This document shows positions 16,719-25,413 of a stretch of 64,000 nucleotides of DNA, piece by piece (within the stretch, counting starts at the first letter, position 1; each line of letters opens with the position of its first letter). The notes under the pieces are model-generated. The model did not search any database, was not told the DNA's origin, and worked only from the letters and a program-made list of their open reading frames with translations. The stretch comes from Kosakonia sp. SMBL-WEM22 (lineage in GTDB: Bacteria; Pseudomonadota; Gammaproteobacteria; Enterobacterales; Enterobacteriaceae): NCBI RefSeq assembly GCF_014490785.1, contig NZ_CP051488.1, forward strand, positions 3,968,001 to 4,032,000, in the 5' to 3' direction. Both the position numbers and the translations under genes were made by a program.

Positions 16719-17176
16719 AATACTGTTTTCCTTAAAATAAAAATTTGCGCATGAAAAGCGCTTACTGGTGTTGTTAAAGGAGGGCTAAAAGCAGATCCGT
16801 CGCGATCAGAACTCATAAAAAAAAGAGAATTACGCCCCTACGTAATTGAAGGAGACGCTAAGACGTTATCGTCAATTTGCCCTAAAGCTTCACTAATCGG
16901 TGCAATAGGCAGAACTATTCCGCACAAAATTGGTTACGAGTGAAGCAGATAGCGTTTTAAATATTTGCCTTCATTTACTAATGGCTTGCTTAATGCCCGA
17001 TACTATTCGCCAACTAATAAAATCATTACCCTCGTGTATTATGGGCCTATCATTACTTTATAAGTTAATACTCAGACTACCCATTTTCATGGGATGTTTG
17101 CTGTGGCAGTTTAATTCCCCCTGTTAAGTAGTTAGCATGTACGCCACGCGTATTTATAATCACCTAAGGATTAATC
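16719..17176. other. Intergenic region upstream of the FIST-MCP gene
   Basis: 458 bases lie between divergent genes. The region is A+T-rich with several inverted stretches, but no ORF with a ribosome site. The 65-codon frame at 16930-17127 has no ribosome site and no recognisable protein character. No clear sigma-28 promoter was found for the chemoreceptor. Confidence 0.4.
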
Positions 17177-17815
17177 GTGCATAACGATTACAACGGAAAC
17201 AGCCATATCAGCGAGTTTGAGCGCGATGAGGCAAACCGCAGGATAGCGGCGCATAGTCCCCATGCCGCCGCTGCAGGACCGGCGGCTGTAAGTGTAGTTA
17301 TGATTTTACTGCTTGCCGCTTTTTCGCTTTTCGCGCTGCTCTTTTTTGCCGTAAAAGCTTTTCTTACGCGCGGTGCGCCGAAATTATGGCCGGGCTCTGC
17401 CGCACGTGCGCTGAAATTATTCCTGCTGTATGAGTTTCTTTTTTATCTTTTCACTATGCTGGCCTCCTGGTGGTATGCGTTTATTTATGCCATCTCAGCT
17501 ACGCTGCCAATTCCACAGCTCTTCTCCTGGATCGCTTTGGCACGATTTTGGCTTTATCAGCAAATAAATACCCAATTGCTTTACTCCATTAATGTGGGGC
17601 AATTAGAAGTGCATTATCTGACGCTGCTGTGCATAAACAGTCTGTCGATAATTATTTGGTTGTTACTCGCTAAAACGCTGGCAACCTTTCAGCCCCATCT
17701 GAAGTGGTTCCGTTTTACAGATGCCACTGGCCTGCGCATCAACTGGCTACGAGTGATGAAGGTTCACATGATCACCTCTCTGCTCTTCTGGAGCGTGGTG
17801 ATGTTCTTTAGCTAA
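17177..17815 (+). CDS. Predicted inner membrane protein, unknown function
   Basis: This 212-residue protein has a hydrophilic N-terminus of about 35 residues followed by four or five hydrophobic segments (VSVVMILLLAAFSLFALLFF, FLLYEFLFYLFTMLASWWYA, LTLLCINSLSIIIWLLLA, SLLFWSVVMFF). The start is a GTG with TAAGGA upstream. It lies upstream of the MetJ-controlled mmuPM operon but 120 bases away with its own start region. I do not recognise a family. Confidence 0.65.
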   Translation: MHNDYNGNSHISEFERDEANRRIAAHSPHAAAAGPAAVSVVMILLLAAFSLFALLFFAVKAFLTRGAPKLWPGSAARALKLFLLYEFLFYLFTMLASWWYAFIYAISATLPIPQLFSWIALARFWLYQQINTQLLYSINVGQLEVHYLTLLCINSLSIIIWLLLAKTLATFQPHLKWFRFTDATGLRINWLRVMKVHMITSLLFWSVVMFFS

Positions 17816-17901
17816 CCCCGGCCAGAGAGTGCGCAGTTAACTGCCCCTGCCCACTGTGAGACTGGCTTTTTGTTAACAATCACGTTATAAACCCTGAACG
17901 C

Positions 17902-17933
17902 AGATGTTTAGACGTCCATACGTTTAGAGGGTT
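17902..17933 (+). promoter_or_regulatory. MetJ operator: four tandem met boxes before mmuP
   Basis: Four contiguous eight-base units (AGATGTTT, AGACGTCC, ATACGTTT, AGAGGGTT) resemble the MetJ consensus AGACGTCT; the second and third are the closest. The array ends two bases before the mmuP ATG, so bound MetJ with S-adenosylmethionine would block transcription and overlap the ribosome site. This fits methionine repression of S-methylmethionine use. Confidence 0.8.
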
Positions 17934-17935
17934 GT

Positions 17936-19342
17936 ATGCAAAATCAGCAGGATCAGGCGCAGGGGCAGCTTAAGCGCACCATGAAGACCCGCCACTTAAT
18001 TATGCTGTCGCTGGGCGGCGTCATTGGCACCGGGTTGTTTTTTAATACGGGTTATATCATCTCAACGACCGGTGCCGCCGGCACGCTGTTAGCCTATCTG
18101 ATTGGCGCGCTGGTGGTCTGGCTGGTGATGCAGTGCCTCGGTGAACTTTCTGTAGCGATGCCGGTTACCGGCGCGTTTCATGTCTATGCCGCGCGCTACC
18201 TTGGCCCGGCAACCGGCTATACCGTGGCCTGGCTCTACTGGCTGACGTGGACAGTGGCGCTGGGCTCGAGCTTTACCGCCGCCGGATTCTGCATGCAGTA
18301 CTGGTTCCCGCATGTTCCGGTCTGGACATGGTGCGTCATCTTCTGCGTGGCGGTTTTCGCCCTTAACGTCGTCTCGACGCGCTTTTTCGCCGAAGGGGAG
18401 TTCTGGTTCTCGCTGGTAAAAGTGATCACCATCATTGCTTTTATTCTGCTTGGCGGCGCGGCGATCTTTGGCTTTATCCCGATGCAGGATGGCTCCGCCG
18501 CGCCCGGTCTTGCCAATATCACCGCTGAAGGGTGGTTCCCCCACGGTGGCCTGCCGATTTTGATGACCATGGTGGCGGTGAACTTTGCCTTTTCCGGTAC
18601 CGAGCTGATTGGCATCGCCGCAGGCGAAACGCAGAACCCGCAGCAGGTGATTCCGGTCGCCATTCGCGCCACTATCGTGCGTTTGATTCTCTTTTTTATC
18701 GGCACCGTCTTTGTGCTGGCGGCGCTGATCCCGATGCAGCAGGCAGGCGTCGAGAAGAGCCCCTTCGTGGTGGTGTTCGAGAAGATCGGCATCCCTTATG
18801 CCGCCGATATTTTTAACTTTGTTATCCTGACGGCGATCCTCTCGGCGGCTAACTCGGGGCTGTATGCCTCCGGGCGCATGCTCTGGTCGCTCTCAAACGA
18901 GAAGACGCTGCCGCGCTGCTTTATGCGCGTCACCAAAAACGGCGTGCCGCTGACGGCGCTCTCCGTCTCTATGCTGGGCGGTGTACTGGCGCTGCTCTCC
19001 AGCGTCATCGCTCCCGATACGGTGTTTGTCGCGCTGTCGGCGATCTCCGGTTTCGCCGTGGTGGCCGTGTGGCTCAGTATCTGTGCGGCGCACTTTGTCT
19101 TTCGCCGCCGCCATTTGCAGTCCGGCAAGTCGCTTGCGGATCTGCACTACCATGCGCCATGGTACCCACTGGTGCCGATCGCCGGTTTCCTGCTCTGCCT
19201 GCTGGCGTGCGTCGGCCTGGCGTTCGATCCCGACCAGCGCATTGCGCTCTACTGCGGGTTGCCCTTTGTAGCCCTGTGCTATGGTGCTTACTGGCTGACC
19301 CATCATGAAAAAGCGAAGGAGAGTGAACATGTCGCGCCCTAA
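17936..19342 (+). CDS. mmuP: MmuP, S-methylmethionine permease
   Basis: This 468-residue amino acid-polyamine-organocation permease (MmuP is 467 in E. coli) has 12 membrane segments. The first carries the MLSLGGVIGTGLFFNTG substrate motif, and FAFSGTELIGIAAGETQNP is the conserved segment before helix 7. It imports S-methylmethionine. Assignment rests on length, the adjacent overlapping mmuM, and the met boxes upstream. The ATG is preceded by GAGGG inside the MetJ operator. Confidence 0.9.
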   Translation: MQNQQDQAQGQLKRTMKTRHLIMLSLGGVIGTGLFFNTGYIISTTGAAGTLLAYLIGALVVWLVMQCLGELSVAMPVTGAFHVYAARYLGPATGYTVAWLYWLTWTVALGSSFTAAGFCMQYWFPHVPVWTWCVIFCVAVFALNVVSTRFFAEGEFWFSLVKVITIIAFILLGGAAIFGFIPMQDGSAAPGLANITAEGWFPHGGLPILMTMVAVNFAFSGTELIGIAAGETQNPQQVIPVAIRATIVRLILFFIGTVFVLAALIPMQQAGVEKSPFVVVFEKIGIPYAADIFNFVILTAILSAANSGLYASGRMLWSLSNEKTLPRCFMRVTKNGVPLTALSVSMLGGVLALLSSVIAPDTVFVALSAISGFAVVAVWLSICAAHFVFRRRHLQSGKSLADLHYHAPWYPLVPIAGFLLCLLACVGLAFDPDQRIALYCGLPFVALCYGAYWLTHHEKAKESEHVAP

Positions 19343-20267
19343 CCCCCTGAACGCGCTGCTGGAGAAGCAGCCCTTTATTGTGCTCGATGGCGCGATGGCA
19401 ACGGAGCTTGAAGCGCGCGGCTGTAACCTTGCCGATAACCTCTGGTCCGCCAAAGTGCTAATGGAAGCGCCGGAGCTGATCCGCGATGTGCATCTCGACT
19501 ATTTCCGTGCCGGTGCGCAGATAGCGATAACTGCCAGCTACCAGGCAACACCGCTCGGCTTTGCCGCACGCGGCCTGGATGAGGCGCACTCGCGCGCGTT
19601 GATTAGCAAAAGCGTTGAGCTGGCGCAGGCGGCGCGTGATGCCGCGCTGGCGGAAAACCCGCAGGCCGGGCCGCTGCTGGTAGCGGGATCCGTTGGGCCC
19701 TATGGCGCGTATCTGGCAGATGGGTCGGAGTATCGCGGCGACTATATTCGCACCGCTGAGGAGTTTACGGATTTTCATCGCCCGCGCATTGAGGCGCTAT
19801 TAGCGGCGGGCGCCGATTTGCTGGCCTGCGAAACGCTCCCCTCGTTTGCGGAGATAAAAGCGCTGGCTGCACTGTTGCAGACCTGGCCTGAGGCGCACGC
19901 ATGGTTCTCGTTTACGTTGCGCGACGCGCACCATTTAAGCGACGGAACGCCACTTGCAGAGGTGGTGAAGGTGGTGGAAGCGACGCCGCAGATTGTGGCG
20001 CTCGGCATTAACTGCATTGCGCTGGATAAGACCAACGATGCGCTGGAACATCTGCACAGCCTGAGCGCGCTGCCGCTGGTGGTCTATCCCAACTCAGGTG
20101 AGACCTACGACGCGGTAAGCAAAAGCTGGCATGCACACGGTGCAGCCTGCGACACGCTGGCCGGGCATCTGCCCACGTGGCTGGCCTCCGGGGCAAGGCT
20201 GATTGGCGGCTGCTGTCGCACAACGCCTGCAGATATTGCCGCCCTGCACCACTGTTGTACGAAATGA
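19329..20267 (+). CDS. mmuM: MmuM, homocysteine S-methyltransferase
   Basis: This 312-residue enzyme of the homocysteine methyltransferase barrel family begins at FIVLDGAMATELEARG. Zinc ligands are visible as a Cys in GINC (around residue 228) and Cys295-Cys296 in GGCCRTTP. It transfers a methyl group from S-methylmethionine (or S-adenosylmethionine) to homocysteine, giving methionine. It overlaps the end of mmuP by 14 bases, and AAGGAGAG lies before the ATG, so the two are translated together. The frame is open eight codons upstream, but the ribosome site favours this start. Confidence 0.92.
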   Translation: MSRPNPLNALLEKQPFIVLDGAMATELEARGCNLADNLWSAKVLMEAPELIRDVHLDYFRAGAQIAITASYQATPLGFAARGLDEAHSRALISKSVELAQAARDAALAENPQAGPLLVAGSVGPYGAYLADGSEYRGDYIRTAEEFTDFHRPRIEALLAAGADLLACETLPSFAEIKALAALLQTWPEAHAWFSFTLRDAHHLSDGTPLAEVVKVVEATPQIVALGINCIALDKTNDALEHLHSLSALPLVVYPNSGETYDAVSKSWHAHGAACDTLAGHLPTWLASGARLIGGCCRTTPADIAALHHCCTK

Positions 20268-20284
20268 TCGTCCCCCTGCGGTGG

Positions 20285-20899
20285 CTAGCGTGAACGCCAG
20301 CGTTGATATCCCCAGCTCAGCGCGCCGTTAATGATAAGCCTGCCGCCGCAGGCCGGATAACCGGGCGGATCGACCGCAATGTTGCGCATTGAAGGGAAGA
20401 TATCGAAACGCTGGAATATGGCCGCCAGCCGTTGATGCGCCGGGTTCAGATCCGGCAGCGAAAACCACACCAGTTCGCCAAGTGAGCGCTCAAGCCACTC
20501 CTCTACCTCCCCCTCTTCGCTGACGGGACTCCTCAGCGCCGGACTTTGCGCCATCGTCTGTAGTTCAGCATAGTGACGGATACGCCAGCCGCAAAACTCC
20601 AGCGTTTCGCCTGCGTAATAGAGCCCATCCAGATATTCGCTCTCATCGCGGCTTAATGTTTCCGCTTGCGCCTCGGTCAGGCTATCCAATAAGAATCGCG
20701 CGGCAAGGGTCGGCAAGTTATGCACCACAACCCCCGGATGCTCGCCACTCCCGCCGCCCAGCACCAGGTTTTGCGGCGTGGCGCTGAAGTCATACGCTCC
20801 CCAGCTGCCGTCGCCCTTGATGGTTTCCAGCGGGTGGTAGATCGGCAGGTAGCCAAGGGTGCCGATTATTTCGTGGTCAAAGCCGTCGATATAGCTCAT
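20285..20899 (-). CDS. Hypothetical protein
   Basis: This soluble 204-residue protein begins MSYIDGFDHEIIGTLGYLPIY and has a Gly-rich LVLGGGSGEHPGVV segment and an acidic middle (SEEGEVEEWLERSLGELVW). AAAGGA upstream of the ATG supports translation. It is convergent with mmuM, 17 bases apart. I do not recognise the family; the absence of signal peptide or membrane segments and its place at the island edge would suit a cytoplasmic immunity-type protein, but this is a guess. Confidence 0.6.
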   Translation of the reverse strand: MSYIDGFDHEIIGTLGYLPIYHPLETIKGDGSWGAYDFSATPQNLVLGGGSGEHPGVVVHNLPTLAARFLLDSLTEAQAETLSRDESEYLDGLYYAGETLEFCGWRIRHYAELQTMAQSPALRSPVSEEGEVEEWLERSLGELVWFSLPDLNPAHQRLAAIFQRFDIFPSMRNIAVDPPGYPACGGRLIINGALSWGYQRWRSR

Positions 20900-20986
20900 A
20901 CAGATCCTTTTGCGTGATCAATAATTAACTGAACTCATGGCTCATGCTATAAATTATTGCCCACAATGTCATGAGCGCCATGATAT

Positions 20987-21442
20987 TTATTGCGTAGTTA
21001 TTAATATGAGTTCATTTGCTGAGTCATAACAAAGAATTTTTTTATAATTTGGCACAACGACGCCATTATTTACTGAGCACAAAAACATGTAGTTCCAACC
21101 GGGAGCCCCCCAGTATGCCGCATCGATATTTTCTAAAGCAAAATCAGTGCTACACACCACGCAAGGTTGCTTTTGTGAATACCAAAAAGCCATGTACTCA
21201 TCTTCAACGGTGCCAGCAGTATTTATCCATATTCTTACTTTTTCACTCTCTAAGTCACCATTGTCATCAGAGAATGAGCGTAGTGAAGTACTTATAATAT
21301 TAAGCTGCTTGAAATCAAGATGACCCGCCATCCAGGGAAGAGATTCAAGAACTTCATAAAACACCATTGATAAAGCATCATGGCTAACAATTGCGCCAAG
21401 CTTCTTCCACTCCTTTAATATACGATTATCTATAAACCTCAT
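20987..21442 (-). CDS. Hypothetical protein, immunity-like
   Basis: This soluble protein of about 151 residues (MRFIDNRILKEWKKLGAIVS) contains GTVEDEYMAFWYSQKQPCVVCSTDF and ends ILCYDSANELILITTQ. The ATG at 21442 has GAGAGAG just upstream; another ATG five codons before it lacks a ribosome site. Lower GC than the flanking core genes and the run of similar-sized orphan genes suggest an immunity gene without its toxin. The family was not recognised. Confidence 0.55.
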   Translation of the reverse strand: MRFIDNRILKEWKKLGAIVSHDALSMVFYEVLESLPWMAGHLDFKQLNIISTSLRSFSDDNGDLESEKVRIWINTAGTVEDEYMAFWYSQKQPCVVCSTDFALENIDAAYWGAPGWNYMFLCSVNNGVVVPNYKKILCYDSANELILITTQ

Positions 21443-21491
21443 ATAGTGCTCTCTCATCGTTGCAATCTATAATTATAAAACATGGAAGTAT

Positions 21492-21896
21492 TCATTCCGG
21501 CACCAGTAATTCAAAGAGAGGGTCTTCCTGGGTTGCCAGTATGTATTCAGGGCGAACGTTTTCAACGGCAGGGATAATCAATAAAGGAATAATAAGATCG
21601 TGCCGCTCGATGGGACTAGCAAGCCAGTCCAATAAATCTTTTTTTCTGGTTATTACGGCATTACCGGTGAAAAATATAAATTTACCTCGGCGGCGAGGCT
21701 CATTATTCATCAAAAGATAGTTTTCATGGATAAGTGCTTTATCCAGACCGGCAACATCGAGGACACATTTTAATCTATACTGTTTCAAGGAGTGATAATG
21801 CCGAAGAAAATTTTCCTTTGCTTCGTTTGATCCTAATATCTTAATTTTGTTGAGCATTGAAAAATCATACTCCATATATCCAAAATTATCACTCAT
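21492..21896 (-). CDS. Hypothetical protein, immunity-like
   Basis: This soluble 134-residue protein contains LRHYHSLKQYRLKCVLDVAGLDKALIH and ENVRPEYILATQEDPLFELLVPE. GGAGGAAG directly before the ATG is a strong ribosome site. It lies in the A+T-rich island in line with the genes on either side (same strand, gaps of about 50 bases). The family was not recognised; an orphan cytoplasmic immunity protein is possible. Confidence 0.6.
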   Translation of the reverse strand: MSDNFGYMEYDFSMLNKIKILGSNEAKENFLRHYHSLKQYRLKCVLDVAGLDKALIHENYLLMNNEPRRRGKFIFFTGNAVITRKKDLLDWLASPIERHDLIIPLLIIPAVENVRPEYILATQEDPLFELLVPE

Positions 21897-21943
21897 GCTT
21901 CCTCCGCCATTGATATCCCAGCAAATATATACAAAATCACTAC

Positions 21944-22192
21944 CTATTCATATATTCTGGCTGCCATGAGCATATCATAGAGGACTTTCCAATTTACATC
22001 TGACGGAACCTCCTGTTTTGTATTGATATAATACTGCTCCATCTCTTCAATCCAATCCTTTAGCGCATCCAAAAAAGAGGCCAGATCGCGATTAGCCCAC
22101 TCTTCGGGACAAGAGTGAAGATCCTGATTGTATAACGTAAGAAAAGCCAGAAAATCGGCTTTTGTTTTTATTTCTTTATCGCAAGGATTCAT
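21944..22192 (-). CDS. DUF7660-like small protein
   Basis: This 82-residue protein has a pattern I associate with DUF7660: KADFLAFLTLYNQDL, EEWANRDLASFLDALKDWIEEMEQYY, then VNWKVLYDMLMAARIYE. CAGGAG precedes the ATG. Proteins of this group occur alone or in arrays of putative immunity genes near polymorphic toxins; none has a proven reaction to my knowledge. It is collinear with the gene at 21492. Confidence 0.65.
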   Translation of the reverse strand: MNPCDKEIKTKADFLAFLTLYNQDLHSCPEEWANRDLASFLDALKDWIEEMEQYYINTKQEVPSDVNWKVLYDMLMAARIYE

Positions 22193-22408
22193 TTTACACT
22201 CCTGATTTTTTATATAAATGATAACAACATCATACTTTCAGCATAGATTATAATGTTTCACTATCTGCTGAGATTTTTCCCGTAATGCTGTCATTTTCAG
22301 ATAAACAAAACCGTAAAAAATCTTCATCGGTGATCTACCCCTCTCGTAGGGGGCTATTATTAATGACAGACAGAACCAACTCTCTTGTATTAAGCTCCAT
22401 AACGTCTC

Positions 22409-22666
22409 TTATATTCGCTTTTCATTAGCCAGCAAAAGATCTCTTTTGTGCCGTAACGCTGTTGTAATAAGTGAGCAGATGATATCACTTCTGGTCACAA
22501 AAAACTGCCAATCTCTGTTATCTGGCTTAATGCCAAAACGGAATGCGCCTTTCATGAGAAGAGCAAAAGCCGTTCCTGGGGGAGAGAACGGCAAAGACAC
22601 ATCATGGTCAAAAGAGACCATATACCATTCATTTTCTATAAGTTTTTTATGGTAACTATTAAGCAT
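22409..22666 (-). CDS. Short hypothetical protein, source copy of a local duplication
   Basis: This 85-residue protein begins MLNSYHKKLIENEWYMVSF, with a hydrophobic middle, and ends LRHKRDLLLANEKRI. No clear ribosome site was seen, so it may itself be decayed. Its first 100 or so bases with the upstream flank recur at 24180-24303, where the copy is broken. The protein may be truncated; the family was not recognised. Confidence 0.45.
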   Translation of the reverse strand: MLNSYHKKLIENEWYMVSFDHDVSLPFSPPGTAFALLMKGAFRFGIKPDNRDWQFFVTRSDIICSLITTALRHKRDLLLANEKRI

Positions 22667-23033
22667 TATCTAATGTGCAAAAATGAAATTAGAATGCGTA
22701 TGGCTGCATACTTTCGACAGAGAATCCACATCCATACTGCACGCCCATATCACGTTAGAGGGTTAGAGTTATGAAGTTGCCCGCCACTGGTTAGCTTGTG
22801 GAAAATGAGGAGCGCCCTCCTGAGACATTTATCAAGGGAGGCAAGGTCGAAATATTTATCCCTTATGACGGTTAAGTGACCCTGCATAAATGTTGCACTC
22901 TTTTGGAAGGGCGCGGTAAAAGATCGGTAAATATGATGATTAGCCTAAAGTTTTTTCATATTTTGACGATAAAGCTGTTATGGATGTATCAGTCGGCGTC
23001 GATTGTTTATAAATAAAAAAGAAAGGATTTATT
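22667..23033. other. Non-coding stretch with a possible gene tail
   Basis: No full gene was found. In the frame 22795-22875 a short open stretch on the plus strand reads ETFIKGGKVEIFIPYDG and stop, which looks like the end of a lost protein, but this is weak. A promoter for the lipoprotein gene at 23034 should lie near 22990-23020. Confidence 0.3.
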
Positions 23034-23282
23034 ATGCGGTTGCTATTGTTGATTTCATCTTTACTATTTATCACTTCATGTGGCGATAAAAATAAATCAG
23101 AGTTTATGGATGGTTGCACAGGCGGGAACAGAAGTGACTACGCGCATAAAGTTTGCTCATGTGCATACGATAAAATGAAAGATACCTATGGTGACCCGGA
23201 CAAGTGGGAATCCAGAGTATACAGCGAGGGAACGAACAACTTGATTTCTGCGATGAAAAAATCAATTGAAAGTTGCCAATAA
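23034..23282 (+). CDS. Small predicted lipoprotein
   Basis: This 82-residue protein has a lipoprotein signal (MRLLLLISSLLFITSC; Cys16 would be the lipidated residue, with Ser before it). The mature part holds five more Cys (DGCTGG, KVCSCAY, ESC), likely disulfide-bonded in the periplasm. AAAGGA precedes the ATG, and a strong terminator follows the stop. It could be an outer-membrane-anchored immunity lipoprotein given the island context, but no toxin is adjacent. The family was not recognised. Confidence 0.65.
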   Translation: MRLLLLISSLLFITSCGDKNKSEFMDGCTGGNRSDYAHKVCSCAYDKMKDTYGDPDKWESRVYSEGTNNLISAMKKSIESCQ

Positions 23283-23284
23283 AG

Positions 23285-23312
23285 AAAGGCTGCAGATGCA
23301 GCCTTTTTCTTA
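23285..23312. terminator. Bidirectional terminator
   Basis: A ten-base-pair stem AAAGGCTGCA/TGCAGCCTTT with a two-base loop is followed by CTTATTTTTTT. It lies between the convergent lipoprotein gene and the small membrane protein gene and ends transcription from the left. The complementary A-run offers a weaker signal for the opposite strand. Confidence 0.85.
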
Positions 23313-23525
23313 TTTTTTTAATGAGGCATAAGCTATAAAACCGAACAGTAGTAAACTGCCGACAATGGCCCCTAAAGTTGGAAACCAGATGAAAGGCCAG
23401 ACCAGCCCACGGCCGACATTGTATGCAAAACCTTTATAATTAAAATCGCCCCAGATACTACCATATATGGTAGTTGCAATAGCCAACATGAAATAAACTG
23501 AAAAAAACGTACCTTTAATATTCAT
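23310..23525 (-). CDS. Small inner membrane protein, unknown function
   Basis: This 71-residue protein has two hydrophobic segments (FFSVYFMLAIATTIYGSIW and GLVWPFIWFPTLGAIVGSLLLFGFIAY) and a basic end. GGGGA lies before the ATG. It is convergent with the lipoprotein gene and shares its terminator. No family was recognised; a short membrane immunity protein is one possibility. Confidence 0.6.
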   Translation of the reverse strand: MNIKGTFFSVYFMLAIATTIYGSIWGDFNYKGFAYNVGRGLVWPFIWFPTLGAIVGSLLLFGFIAYASLKK

Positions 23526-24179
23526 TTTGAATCCCCATTATGATTTTTTATCGTTAATTAAGTGCTGTGTATTTTAATACTATCAGGAGCAAGTCCAAAT
23601 ATCGAAAGTTATTATGCGTAACGTCTGTTTTTTTAAGCTTTTTGACGACTGCTGAAGCTTAAACGAAACTAATCCAAAATTTTATTAACAGGCGAAACTA
23701 TCTACATCCCCACTAATTTGCTGCGCAGTGACTCTACAATAAATACTGCTGAGGCAATGACGATGATTACCGGGCCAGAGTCGAAACCTTGTGCGGAAAA
23801 ATCACTCTGGCATGTGTACTTTTACCTGAGCAGAAACACCATTGATAACAGAGGAGAGGATTAATTCCAGCAAACCCGGTCTATATCTAAAACCCTCCAG
23901 CTCGGGTTTAAGAAGAGACTTCTTACGTAGACTACTCAATTCTTAGCGCGCAATCATATACGGTTACTCATCATGTCTAACGTTATCAAGTTCTTAACTA
24001 ACTAGCTTTCAGTATCTGAACTACGCTCACAAAGGAAATCATGTAAGTTATCCCCTAAAGGGAGAGAGATTTTATCTCGACAGGAGAGAAAACATCATAT
24101 TGACGTTCATTCAGAGCTATACCGTGGATATGTCGGGCAAACACAACGGGCAAGAAGAGAAGATCACGCGCAGGCAAAA
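23526..24179. other. A+T-rich region without genes
   Basis: About 650 bases. No frame with a ribosome site and protein character was seen on either strand. The DNA resembles decayed coding sequence more than a regulatory region. A weak GGAGAGG at 23851 and a GGAGAG at 24081 lead to no long frame; the plus-strand frame at 24100-24285 runs across the antisense of the duplicated fragment and is not convincing. Confidence 0.4.
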
Positions 24180-24303
24180 AAAAGCCGTTCCTTGGGGAGG
24201 GAACGGCAAATACACATCACGGTCAAAAAGAGACCATACATCATTCAGTTTCTATAAGTTTTTCAAAGTTACTATTAAGTATTGATTAATGTAACCAAAT
24301 GAA
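24180..24303 (-). pseudogene. Broken duplicate of the 22409-22666 gene start
   Basis: About 120 bases match 22566-22690 (shared runs include AGCCGTTCCT, GAACGGCAAA, ACACATCA and GAGACCATA). Read on the minus strand it would start LNSNFEKLIETE. The ATG has become ATA, and TGG after the GAA codon has become TGA, so it cannot encode the protein. The rest of the gene is absent. Confidence 0.65.
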
Positions 24304-24426
24304 ACATGGATAGAGGGGGTTGTATGCTTGCAGCTGAGTCGTTCCCCCATAGCGGCCCCCATTAACAGTAGGGTCTGGTCGGTATAAACGGGAGAGTTCT
24401 TTAGAAGAAAAGGTTACTTGCTCAGA

Positions 24427-24576
24427 ATGAAACGAGCCTACTCGTCCCCACAGACCTACCCCGCTGGTAGAGAGTCACGTTACGATAAAGGGTTGCAGAA
24501 ATCTGATGATAAATATTACTCTGCTCATGCCTGGTGCAAATGCAAACAACATTTTATGGTTCAGGAGTGTAGATGA
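24427..24576 (+). pseudogene. Possible toxin C-terminal tail overlapping the next gene
   Basis: This 49-codon frame is too short to be listed as a gene by default. It reads MKRAYSSPQTYPAGRESRYD, then KSDDKYYSAHAWCKCKQHF, and ends with TGA overlapping the next ATG (ATGA). Four-base overlaps of this sort are usual between a toxin and its immunity gene. There is no ribosome site for the ATG, so it is best seen as the last part of a larger lost gene. The toxin family was not recognised. Confidence 0.3.
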
Positions 24577-25019
24577 GTGTCTTAGAATATAAACGCGCTT
24601 TACTTTATCGAAAAGCACAAGGTAATGTTCATAGAGAGAGCTATTTTAAAAAAATACATGCATTTACCGGTTCTGTAGTAAATAAAGGAGATTTTTTAAC
24701 GCTTGAGGAAACAGACGGTATCATTGACGCCCTTAAAAAAAGCAAGGTTGATTTAGACCAGAGCATACAACTCGACAACTACCAACAAATTATATCTTTT
24801 ATCAAAGCGCAGCTTGGCAGGTTATTTTTCTATTTATTGATTGATGAAGAGTGGAAATATTTCGGAGCTTACATAACTAATTTAATTCACCTCGAAGATT
24901 ATAGTTTCGACACACTAAAATCGGATGAGATAAGAGTAATCCCCCAGGATTTATCCTTTCAAATTTTGGTAGACTTTGATGACAATGAATTAACTCTGGA
25001 ATATACATCTTATAAATGA
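24573..25019 (+). CDS. Hypothetical protein, immunity-like
   Basis: This 148-residue soluble, acidic protein begins MSVLEYKRALLYRKAQGN and contains FFYLLIDEEWKYFGAYITNL and a hydrophilic end. CAGGAGTG lies before the ATG. Its start codon overlaps the stop of a short upstream frame (ATGA), the arrangement of an immunity gene behind a toxin gene. The family was not recognised. Confidence 0.6.
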   Translation: MSVLEYKRALLYRKAQGNVHRESYFKKIHAFTGSVVNKGDFLTLEETDGIIDALKKSKVDLDQSIQLDNYQQIISFIKAQLGRLFFYLLIDEEWKYFGAYITNLIHLEDYSFDTLKSDEIRVIPQDLSFQILVDFDDNELTLEYTSYK

Positions 25020-25212
25020 AGTTATTTACAGACCCCGTTGCATACAGATACAGGGCATTCACACCGGGAAGTTATCCCCACGGCTAAGATGATGTTATGC
25101 CAGTGTTATGCGGTCGCAGTGTGACAATTTCCAACATCAAGGTGTTAAAAAAGCATATACCCCCCTTCCTGAGTGGACAAACTCAGTTTTATAGAAAATA
25201 AGTTCATCGCAG

Positions 25213-25413
25213 GTGACTCCCCGGGTAGTAATTACTTCAATCAACAATCATCGTGTGAAAGGTATTTACTATTTCGATAGAACGCAACTGCATGCAGGTA
25301 ACACTATGCAAGTCTTCAAAATAGCAGAAAATAATGAATCCGTTAACCTCTACAGTGTAGCTGATGATTTCTCGAGCTTCTTTGAAAAGATAGCGAAAAT
25401 TACAAGTAAATAA
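25213..25413 (+). pseudogene. C-terminal fragment of a SUKH (SMI1/KNR4)-like immunity protein
   Basis: A 66-codon frame opens at a GTG without a convincing ribosome site. The end, NNESVNLYSVADDFSSFFEKIAKI, resembles the usual finish of SUKH-domain immunity proteins (a VADSFEEFL-type helix). An N-terminal half is missing. It is called a fragment on this pattern only. Confidence 0.35.

Noticed and set aside
16930..17127. 65-codon hydrophobic ORF upstream of the membrane protein gene
   Set aside because: No ribosome site, no recognisable pattern, and the region looks intergenic.
20930..20985. Imperfect palindrome (CATGGCTCATG ... CATGAGCGCCATG) considered as the left att site
   Set aside because: It does not match any sequence between the integrase and mutS, so it is more likely a hairpin between genes.
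22795..22875. Short reading frame ending FIPYDG that could be a gene tail
   Set aside because: Too short and without a partner; mentioned only in the gap description.
24100..24285. 61-codon plus-strand ORF
   Set aside because: It runs across the antisense of the broken duplicate and has no conserved character.
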